Shown here piece by piece: positions 48,801 through 60,800 of a DNA stretch of 64,000 bases. The stretch spans positions 1,547,444-1,611,443 of the forward strand of contig SCFE01000031.1 of the NCBI GenBank assembly GCA_004352715.1, in the 5' to 3' direction. The notes below the pieces were generated by a model. The model was not told the DNA's origin. It searched no databases and worked only from the letters and a program-made list of their open reading frames with translations. Numbering within the stretch: position 1 is the stretch's first letter; every line of letters starts with the position of its first letter. The stretch comes from Hofstenia miamia. Taxonomy: Eukaryota; Xenacoelomorpha; Acoela. The position numbers and the translations under genes were made by a program.

Positions 48801-51800
48801 AGATATCATTTTCAAGATCAAGAGTGGGATTAATAATAACATCTGGATCATAGCAGTGAAACCGCTATTTTCTAATTGTGATTTGATTTAGGCGTTTATT
48901 TCACAGATATCATTTTCAAGATCAAGAGTGGGATTAATAATAACATCTGGATCATAGCAGTGAAACCGCTATTTTCTAATTGTGATTTGATTTAGGCGTT
49001 TATTTCACAGATATCATTTTCAAGATCAAGAGTGGGATTAATAATAACATCTGGATCATAGCAGTGAAACCGCTATTTTCTAATTGTGATTTGATTTAGG
49101 CGTTTATTTCACAGATATCATTTTCAAGATCAAGAGTGGGATTAATAATAACATCTGGATCATAGCAGTGAAACCGCTATTTTCTAATTGTGATTTGATT
49201 TAGGCGTTTATTTCACAGATATCATTTTCAAGATCAAGAGTGGGATTAATAATAACATCTGGATCATAGCAGTGAAACCGCTATTTTCTAATTGTGATTT
49301 GATTTAGGCGTTTATTTCACAGATATCATTTTCAAGATCAAGAGTGGGATTAATAATAACATCTGGATCATAGCAGTGAAACCGCTATTTTCTAATTGTG
49401 ATTTGATTTAGGCGTTTATTTCACAGATATCATTTTCAAGATCAAGAGTGGGATTAATAATAACATCTGGATCATAGCAGTGAAACCGCTATTTTCTAAT
49501 TGTGATTTGATTTAGGCGTTTATTTCACAGATATCATTTTCAAGATCAAGAGTGGGATTAATAATAACATCTGGATCATAGCAGTGAAACCGCTATTTTC
49601 TAATTGTGATTTGATTTAGGCGTTTATTTCACAGATATCATTTTCAAGATCAAGAGTGGGATTAATAATAACATCTGGATCATAGCAGTGAAACCGCTAT
49701 TTTCTAATTGTGATTTGATTTAGGCGTTTATTTCACAGATATCATTTTCAAGATCAAGAGTGGGATTAATAATAACATCTGGATCATAGCAGTGAAACCG
49801 CTATTTTCTAATTGTGATTTGATTTAGGCGTTTATTTCACAGATATCATTTTCAAGATCAAGAGTGGGATTAATAATAACATCTGGATCATAGCAGTGAA
49901 ACCGCTATTTTCTAATTGTGATTTGATTTAGGCGTTTATTTCACAGATATCATTTTCAAGATCAAGAGTGGGATTAATAATAACATCTGGATCATAGCAG
50001 TGAAACCGCTATTTTCTAATTGTGATTTGATTTAGGCGTTTATTTCACAGATATCATTTTCAAGATCAAGAGTGGGATTAATAATAACATCTGGATCATA
50101 GCAGTGAAACCGCTATTTTCTAATTGTGATTTGATTTAGGCGTTTATTTCACAGATATCATTTTCAAGATCAAGAGTGGGATTAATAATAACATCTGGAT
50201 CATAGCAGTGAAACCGCTATTTTCTAATTGTGATTTGATTTAGGCGTTTATTTCACAGATATCATTTTCAAGATCAAGAGTGGGATTAATAATAACATCT
50301 GGATCATAGCAGTGAAACCGCTATTTTCTAATTGTGATTTGATTTAGGCGTTTATTTCACAGATATCATTTTCAAGATCAAGAGTGGGATTAATAATAAC
50401 ATCTGGATCATAGCAGTGAAACCGCTATTTTCTAATTGTGATTTGATTTAGGCGTTTATTTCACAGATATCATTTTCAAGATCAAGAGTGGGATTAATAA
50501 TAACATCTGGATCATAGCAGTGAAACCGCTATTTTCTAATTGTGATTTGATTTAGGCGTTTATTTCACAGATATCATTTTCAAGATCAAGAGTGGGATTA
50601 ATAATAACATCTGGATCATAGCAGTGAAACCGCTATTTTCTAATTGTGATTTGATTTAGGCGTTTATTTCACAGATATCATTTTCAAGATCAAGAGTGGG
50701 ATTAATAATAACATCTGGATCATAGCAGTGAAACCGCTATTTTCTAATTGTGATTTGATTTAGGCGTTTATTTCACAGATATCATTTTCAAGATCAAGAG
50801 TGGGATTAATAATAACATCTGGATCATAGCAGTGAAACCGCTATTTTCTAATTGTGATTTGATTTAGGCGTTTATTTCACAGATATCATTTTCAAGATCA
50901 AGAGTGGGATTAATAATAACATCTGGATCATAGCAGTGAAACCGCTATTTTCTAATTGTGATTTGATTTAGGCGTTTATTTCACAGATATCATTTTCAAG
51001 ATCAAGAGTGGGATTAATAATAACATCTGGATCATAGCAGTGAAACCGCTATTTTCTAATTGTGATTTGATTTAGGCGTTTATTTCACAGATATCATTTT
51101 CAAGATCAAGAGTGGGATTAATAATAACATCTGGATCATAGCAGTGAAACCGCTATTTTCTAATTGTGATTTGATTTAGGCGTTTATTTCACAGATATCA
51201 TTTTCAAGATCAAGAGTGGGATTAATAATAACATCTGGATCATAGCAGTGAAACCGCTATTTTCTAATTGTGATTTGATTTAGGCGTTTATTTCACAGAT
51301 ATCATTTTCAAGATCAAGAGTGGGATTAATAATAACATCTGGATCATAGCAGTGAAACCGCTATTTTCTAATTGTGATTTGATTTAGGCGTTTATTTCAC
51401 AGATATCATTTTCAAGATCAAGAGTGGGATTAATAATAACATCTGGATCATAGCAGTGAAACCGCTATTTTCTAATTGTGATTTGATTTAGGCGTTTATT
51501 TCACAGATATCATTTTCAAGATCAAGAGTGGGATTAATAATAACATCTGGATCATAGCAGTGAAACCGCTATTTTCTAATTGTGATTTGATTTAGGCGTT
51601 TATTTCACAGATATCATTTTCAAGATCAAGAGTGGGATTAATAATAACATCTGGATCATAGCAGTGAAACCGCTATTTTCTAATTGTGATTTGATTTAGG
51701 CGTTTATTTCACAGATATCATTTTCAAGATCAAGAGTGGGATTAATAATAACATCTGGATCATAGCAGTGAAACCGCTATTTTCTAATTGTGATTTGATT

Positions 51801-54800
51801 TAGGCGTTTATTTCACAGATATCATTTTCAAGATCAAGAGTGGGATTAATAATAACATCTGGATCATAGCAGTGAAACCGCTATTTTCTAATTGTGATTT
51901 GATTTAGGCGTTTATTTCACAGATATCATTTTCAAGATCAAGAGTGGGATTAATAATAACATCTGGATCATAGCAGTGAAACCGCTATTTTCTAATTGTG
52001 ATTTGATTTAGGCGTTTATTTCACAGATATCATTTTCAAGATCAAGAGTGGGATTAATAATAACATCTGGATCATAGCAGTGAAACCGCTATTTTCTAAT
52101 TGTGATTTGATTTAGGCGTTTATTTCACAGATATCATTTTCAAGATCAAGAGTGGGATTAATAATAACATCTGGATCATAGCAGTGAAACCGCTATTTTC
52201 TAATTGTGATTTGATTTAGGCGTTTATTTCACAGATATCATTTTCAAGATCAAGAGTGGGATTAATAATAACATCTGGATCATAGCAGTGAAACCGCTAT
52301 TTTCTAATTGTGATTTGATTTAGGCGTTTATTTCACAGATATCATTTTCAAGATCAAGAGTGGGATTAATAATAACATCTGGATCATAGCAGTGAAACCG
52401 CTATTTTCTAATTGTGATTTGATTTAGGCGTTTATTTCACAGATATCATTTTCAAGATCAAGAGTGGGATTAATAATAACATCTGGATCATAGCAGTGAA
52501 ACCGCTATTTTCTAATTGTGATTTGATTTAGGCGTTTATTTCACAGATATCATTTTCAAGATCAAGAGTGGGATTAATAATAACATCTGGATCATAGCAG
52601 TGAAACCGCTATTTTCTAATTGTGATTTGATTTAGGCGTTTATTTCACAGATATCATTTTCAAGATCAAGAGTGGGATTAATAATAACATCTGGATCATA
52701 GCAGTGAAACCGCTATTTTCTAATTGTGATTTGATTTAGGCGTTTATTTCACAGATATCATTTTCAAGATCAAGAGTGGGATTAATAATAACATCTGGAT
52801 CATAGCAGTGAAACCGCTATTTTCTAATTGTGATTTGATTTAGGCGTTTATTTCACAGATATCATTTTCAAGATCAAGAGTGGGATTAATAATAACATCT
52901 GGATCATAGCAGTGAAACCGCTATTTTCTAATTGTGATTTGATTTAGGCGTTTATTTCACAGATATCATTTTCAAGATCAAGAGTGGGATTAATAATAAC
53001 ATCTGGATCATAGCAGTGAAACCGCTATTTTCTAATTGTGATTTGATTTAGGCGTTTATTTCACAGATATCATTTTCAAGATCAAGAGTGGGATTAATAA
53101 TAACATCTGGATCATAGCAGTGAAACCGCTATTTTCTAATTGTGATTTGATTTAGGCGTTTATTTCACAGATATCATTTTCAAGATCAAGAGTGGGATTA
53201 ATAATAACATCTGGATCATAGCAGTGAAACCGCTATTTTCTAATTGTGATTTGATTTAGGCGTTTATTTCACAGATATCATTTTCAAGATCAAGAGTGGG
53301 ATTAATAATAACATCTGGATCATAGCAGTGAAACCGCTATTTTCTAATTGTGATTTGATTTAGGCGTTTATTTCACAGATATCATTTTCAAGATCAAGAG
53401 TGGGATTAATAATAACATCTGGATCATAGCAGTGAAACCGCTATTTTCTAATTGTGATTTGATTTAGGCGTTTATTTCACAGATATCATTTTCAAGATCA
53501 AGAGTGGGATTAATAATAACATCTGGATCATAGCAGTGAAACCGCTATTTTCTAATTGTGATTTGATTTAGGCGTTTATTTCACAGATATCATTTTCAAG
53601 ATCAAGAGTGGGATTAATAATAACATCTGGATCATAGCAGTGAAACCGCTATTTTCTAATTGTGATTTGATTTAGGCGTTTATTTCACAGATATCATTTT
53701 CAAGATCAAGAGTGGGATTAATAATAACATCTGGATCATAGCAGTGAAACCGCTATTTTCTAATTGTGATTTGATTTAGGCGTTTATTTCACAGATATCA
53801 TTTTCAAGATCAAGAGTGGGATTAATAATAACATCTGGATCATAGCAGTGAAACCGCTATTTTCTAATTGTGATTTGATTTAGGCGTTTATTTCACAGAT
53901 ATCATTTTCAAGATCAAGAGTGGGATTAATAATAACATCTGGATCATAGCAGTGAAACCGCTATTTTCTAATTGTGATTTGATTTAGGCGTTTATTTCAC
54001 AGATATCATTTTCAAGATCAAGAGTGGGATTAATAATAACATCTGGATCATAGCAGTGAAACCGCTATTTTCTAATTGTGATTTGATTTAGGCGTTTATT
54101 TCACAGATATCATTTTCAAGATCAAGAGTGGGATTAATAATAACATCTGGATCATAGCAGTGAAACCGCTATTTTCTAATTGTGATTTGATTTAGGCGTT
54201 TATTTCACAGATATCATTTTCAAGATCAAGAGTGGGATTAATAATAACATCTGGATCATAGCAGTGAAACCGCTATTTTCTAATTGTGATTTGATTTAGG
54301 CGTTTATTTCACAGGTATCATTTTCAAGATCAAGAGTGGGAGCAATAACAACATCTGTTTAAATTTCAACTGTCAAACATTGATGAATTTTGATTTTTTA
54401 TGATAGCAGCATTAATTAAAAAAGTTAGATTGTCAACCCTCATTTATTTTGCGTGAATACGCATAGTACATTTCTGCAACAGATGTGCCTTGTTAAATCC
54501 ATGAAATAATAATGTATACAGTTCCTTTAATATATTTTCAGCTGCCAGTATACATGGCCAGTCCTANNNNNNNNNNNNNNNNNNNNNNNNNNNNNNNNNN
54601 NNNNNNNNNNNNNNNNNNNNNNNNNNNNNNNNNNNNNNNNNNNNNNNNNNNNNNNNNNNNNNNNNNNNNNNNNNNNNNNNNNNNNNNNNNNNNNNNNNNN
54701 NNNNNNNNNNNNNNNNNNNNNNNNNNNNNNNNNNNNNNNNNNNNNNNNNNNATCAAGAGTGGGATTAATAATAACATCTGGATCATAGCAGTGAAACCGC

Positions 54801-57800
54801 TATTTTCTAATTGTGATTTGATTTAGGCGTTTATTTCACAGATATCATTTTCAAGATCAAGAGTGGGATTAATAATAACATCTGGTGGAATTTCAACTCA
54901 GTCAAACATTGAACAACTTTGATTTTTTATGACAGCAGCCTTACTTGAAGCAATTAGATTGCCAACCCTAATATATTTTGCCTGAATATACATGGCACAG
55001 TTGTGCAACATGTGTACCTTGCATAATCCATGAAATAATAATGTATATAGTTCTCCGGCAGTCGAATTATTCGGTATACCGGTATCCGGTATGTTCAATT
55101 GACTATCCGGATCCCATCCATAGTAAAAACATTAAAATAGATTCAAAATTGAGGAATCAATAAAATTCCAGATTTTGTATTTAATAAGTTATACACAGTA
55201 TTTTCTTACTTATTAGGGATGGGATCCGGATATTCCATTGAATTTTCTAATTGTGACTTGATATAGGCGATTATTTCACAAGTATCATTTCCAAGATCAA
55301 ATGTGGGAGTAATAACATCTGGTAGAATTTACTCTGTCAAGCATTGAACAATTTTGATTTTTGAAATAATGATGTATAAATTCAATCAATGTTTTTTCAG
55401 CATCCAGCATACATGGCCAGTCCTAGAAACTCATCGAACAGTGTCAACAATTAGCTAGCAATTTCTTGGAAGTTAAGCCAGGAATTACATTAATTGAAAT
55501 TGAATATTTATGTATTTTAATTCAATTGATTTAAAGTAGTCGCAATCCAGTATTAATTTTTAAGATTTTTTCTTAATTTAATGAAACTATTCCAAAATAT
55601 AATTCTTATGAAATTTCAGTTTCAACCACAAATATTACCGTATTTTTCAAAAAACAGCAATATGACTTTTATTAGTTTATAACTTCCTATTTAACAGTAT
55701 CCCAGGTCTGAATACCATCTAATTTTAAGCAGACAGTAAAAGAGACCAACAGAAAAAAATGACTTTTGGTTGCCCTAATTGTTAATGAAGAACAACCTTA
55801 TTTCTCAATTAACATCGACGTCATTCGGATGAAAATAAATAAATATTAAATAGACTACGTCCTGATATGTCAGAAAAACTTGTTTTGTTGCATGACAACT
55901 TCCATATCATGGAAAAAATTAAATTTTTGCTCGAAAATTCCATTTTTAAACCAAGTTTTATCCCAGAATATATTATCCGGTAAAATCCGGAAACAGGTGT
56001 AATTTTCCTGGATACCGAATATCCGGATCCGGTTGTGTAATTGCTGATTTTGCCGGATACCGAATTCCGGCACATCCCTAGTCAACAAAGATTCAAATTT
56101 GTTTATATTAGTGAAACTATAGTTATAAATGGCAACAAAATTTTCATTAAAATTTCGGTTTCTTAAAAATACGAGTACTTGCAGTATTTTTCAGTAGCAC
56201 GGAGGATTTTAGAAACTTAATAGCCGCTATTCTCCTTTATTTCACTGTTTTAGTTTAAATCATCTTTAGCATAGAAACCTGTGGTTTGCATTTTTGTGTA
56301 GGCAATTTCTCAACTTGAAGTGTGCGTTGAAATGCAATTATTGACATTTATCGACTTCGATGTCTTGTTATGCACCGCAAACTGTGCGGATAGAGCGTAC
56401 AACAAGTTAAGAGAGGCTACATTATTAGTTTTAGTTATTGTGGTAAAATATATTCAATCAATGAGAGAAGTAAACTTTGCTTTGAAATTGAATTCCTTAA
56501 AACGATTGTCATAAAAACGGAAAAGAACTGAATAAACTGTCTTATATTTATAGAGACAGCAATGTAGCCTTGTTGAGCATTTCTTTCTACGATTTTCTAT
56601 AAATTCGATAAGTTCTGTTGTCTTGTGACGGGTTTTCCTTTTCCATGAAGTTTTTTAGAAGCATCTGTCAGAGTATCTAGTATCTACCCTGCCCGGAAAT
56701 CTGAAATTGCTTAAAAGTTCGATATTCTTATCTTGAACTGCCTTGAATGTCTGGAAATTCTATTTTTTATTCATTCAATTTTTGAGGTTATATCCATTTC
56801 AATTACATTGATATGTCACCAACCATTGGCAGTGATTAGATAGGCTTGGAATGCCAATTTGAAGCAAGGTCATTCCCTGACACTTAGGCCGACGAAATAT
56901 ATTTTTCCATCACTCTAATTTATTTTTTGCCTGGAAAAGCTTTACTTTCAATCTTGAATTGCCTGGAAATTTAAGCTACGCGTACACCCGTTGCTCCCTT
57001 GAAATTGCTAAGGGCCGACAATTATTGTATACATTTTCGTACGCGTACACCCGTTGCTCCCTTGAAATTGCTAAGGGCCGACAATTATTGTATACATTTT
57101 CAACCGTTCTTATTTTCGGAAAAATAGGAATCCACTCGAGAAAATTCAGTGCCTTTCGGGAAACATTATTTGGTAAATTTTTGTCGAACCCCGCCTCAAT
57201 ATCATCCTCTCAGGAAGTGGGTATTTACCTATTCTTGGGATTATACAGTAATTTAACAGCATGTTTGACCAGACTAAATTTAACGTGGGATAGGTGCTCT
57301 TCTAATGAGAGAAGTGTGATAGAGATGCTGTGTATATAATCGCCTAGTAATACAAAGTAGACAATATTGGTCTGACTACCATTGATTAATTAGATCAAAG
57401 TTTGTATTTGTATTATGCTATACTTAACAATTTAACACGTTTTTTAAAATCTTCCCAGATCCTAGCTTGCCCATGTAAATCTACGATGGCGACCCATTCC
57501 TCGTTTTTATCTCTGATACGCGGTAGAGGAAATAATCAAAATAGTAATGAATTGATCAATAACTTTTTCAATGACGTGAGGTTCTCGAATTGATTCAATA
57601 CTGCGTATACGTATTCAATAGTTTCCAATTGTCTTGATGTGTAAAATTTGGGATTTTAATTTATTTAGTGGAACTTGGGTTTCTGATTTCAACAATGGAT
57701 TCATTACTTGTATTACTTATAAGAATTTGAAACAAAATCTAGTTTTAGCAATAAGTTTTAAATAGTTCACAAATATACCAGAGTTGCAACCGGTTACCCA

Positions 57801-60800
57801 TGTGATCCGGATAAGATTTAACGAAATTGCTTGACGGGTTTTGCTAAACTTATACTTGGATTGACATTTATATGAGCAAAACATCACACTGGCCTTTTCT
57901 GACATTCGAATGGAACACTTCGATATAAAGATTGGTTCTAATATCTCCCATAAATTACGATGTGAAGTATAATACTATCGAAATACATTTTTATGAAGTA
58001 AAAATCCTAGCAAGTCCAATTCATTATTTTAAAATATCAGCTTGTGAAAGATTCTTCTATTTGCAAATATTTATTATGTTTAATAATTCAACCTCATTCC
58101 ATTTCTCCCAAAAATTTGGACTTTGATTTATATCGAATTTCCAAGATTTAATATTGATTTAATATTAACCAATTACAAAATAGAGACTTACAAATAAAAG
58201 AGTTTTTTTAAATACAAATGTTCTCGGGAACTAATACTTTGTGCGAAATGCGTAAATCACATTTCTCAGTTGATTTTTCTATTGTAGAATAAACAGCGGA
58301 GGGTTTTTATGTTTTAAAGTGTTTTTTAACCGAAATTGTTAGGAATAGATGTTTCTGCTGTGGAATTTATTACGTAAACCAATATATATTTTCGGATTTT
58401 CCTGAATATTCGGATTAGAATTCGAAATAAAACAAGTCTTGTTACACAAACAAACGAAAATCAACATAAAAAAGCTTCCGAAACCATTAAAACTCTTTAT
58501 AGTCATTGTCAAAATGTTTCGGGTACTTTAGAATTTTCATGAATCTAAAGACNTTGCTAAACTTATACTTGGATTGACATTTATATGAGCAAAACATCAC
58601 ACTGGCCTTTTCTGACATTCGAATGGAACACTTCGATATAAAGATTGGTTCTAATATCTCCCATAAATTACGATGTGAAGTATAATACTATCGAAATACA
58701 TTTTTATGAAGTAAAAATCCTAGCAAGTCCAATTCATTATTTTAAAATATCAGCTTGTGAAAGATTCTTCTATTTGCAAATATTTATTATGTTTAATAAT
58801 TCAACCTCATTCCATTTCTCCCAAAAATTTGGACTTTGATTTATATCGAATTTCCAAGATTTAATATTGATTTAATATTAACCAATTACAAAATAGAGAC
58901 TTACAAATAAAAGAGTTTTTTTAAATACAAATGTTCTCGGGAACTAATACTTTGTGCGAAATGCGTAAATCACATTTCTCAGTTGATTTTTCTATTGTAG
59001 AATAAACAGCGGAGGGTTTTTATGTTTTAAAGTGTTTTTTAACCGAAATTGTTAGGAATAGATGTTTCTGCTGTGGAATTTATTACGTAAACCAATATAT
59101 ATTTTCGGATTTTCCTGAATATTCGGATTAGAATTCGAAATAAAACAAGTCTTGTTACACAAACAAACGAAAATCAACATAAAAAAGCTTCCGAAACCAT
59201 TAAAACTCTTTATAGTCATTGTCAAAATGTTTCGGGTACTTTAGAATTTTCATGAATCTAAAGACTAATGATTTGACATGTACATGAGCGGTATCCTGAT
59301 AAAAAACAGCTGCACCTCGTTGAATACTCGTTGTGTTTTCTCATTTAAAATTATTTAGCATTTTCCTTTGATTCTACGTAAACCAAGCGATGCCCAAAAC
59401 ATATCCAAAATTCTTTCAGAAACTTGATTATCATCATTACGCCAATCGAATATGGCAAAAGGAAATAGCGAAACTTCTCAATGTACCAAAATCTTCGGTG
59501 GGAATTATTATCGCCAATTGTAATAAGAATTGACAAATCTGCCAAATTAATGTCGATGGCGTCCCCGTAAACCACGGCAAGATCTAGGAGTATCTTGGGC
59601 CGGCTTTCCCATATTTGTCCTCACATGTCATCTCGGGAGATACAACGAGATTGGAATGATGATTAGACTGTCAACTACGAAACGGTGTCTCAATATTTGA
59701 GAACTGCTCGAAAATCCATTCTCAACAACAGAAGATAAATACGAAGGCAATTAGAATGGTGCAAGGAACACCCAAACGTCTACAGACTGTTAATAGCCAA
59801 TGTATTCTACACGATACTACATTAATTAAATTTTTGTGTATTTTCATTTGATGTTATATAATGTGTACTGAAACAACAGCATAAACAAAGCTATTAAGGA
59901 AAAAGAAAGAATGGACAGGTGCCCTAAACATTTTGACAATGGCTGTAAGTTCCACATGACATTTGTATAATTCAATGATTACGTAATCATAAGCCTGACT
60001 TCACTGAGCCCCTTTGTGGGATTTATTTCCATTATTTCTTTATATAAATGTGACCCAGTAGACCCGAAACCTTAAGGAAGAAGTTGATCTTGTGACGCGA
60101 CTGACCTGGTTGCAACTGAAATATGCTATTTTGCATTTTAATTTTTCCTAGATAAATTTATTTTAACTTTAAGCTACCCGGGGATTTTTGCAAATAGGGT
60201 TTGAGATATCTTTGCGCATATCAAGAAACAGTCAAAGCTCTTTATTGCTTCCCTGGCCTCAAATCCTCATAAATACATGAAAATTAGGTATGGAGAACAT
60301 TTAAATCTTTTCAAAAAAATTCAAAGGAAAATTGTTATTATTTGCAACGACATCAGCCACAGCAATTCTCTTTAATAGCAATTTTCAACATTGCATTAAA
60401 GCATGTTCTCCAATAGACCTGTCCATGCTTCAAGATTTTCAAATTTGCTAATTGGCTTGGAGAAAATTCTTTGTAATTTTCGAAAATTGTCGACAGGTGG
60501 TTTAAGGTTAAAATGTTATATTGTACCATAGAATATAAATATAGTGACCTTCAATTTTCCATGATTGAAATACGGTTCATTACATATGAAAAAACAGGGA
60601 TGGCTAACAAAAGGTTATTAAGCAATCTTCATAAAAAATTATCTGATGCGAATTGTCTTTAAATAATGCTCGGTCATATTGCCACCATCTCTAGCACTTG
60701 AAGTTGCAATTCTTAAAATATTTAGCAATTATATATAATGTCTATGGTACCCGGTGGAGCATCAAACCTGTCAATTTCTCTTTGATGTTATTGGCAGGCA

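Larger units (their letters stand above)
45756..56080. mobile_element. Composite hAT-type transposon with exact 8-bp target duplication
   Basis: TAGGGATG at 45756-45763 and CATCCCTA at 56073-56080 are exact inverted ends. They are flanked by GTCAACAA at 45748-45755 and 56081-56088, the 8-bp duplication expected of hAT transposases. Subterminal CCGGATACCGGATAATATATT (left) and the CCGGATA-rich right end are further similar. The interior has no intact transposase. It contains a 104-bp satellite, two N-runs, one single N, and two more hAT-like ends (…CCCATCCATA at 55122; TAGGGATGGG at 55214), so the body is nested or internally duplicated. The apparent 10.3-kb size depends on the assembly. Confidence 0.75.

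Noticed and set aside
47742-54357. CRISPR-like array
   Set aside because: The repeats are contiguous 104-bp units with no variable spacers, in a eukaryotic intron; it is a satellite.
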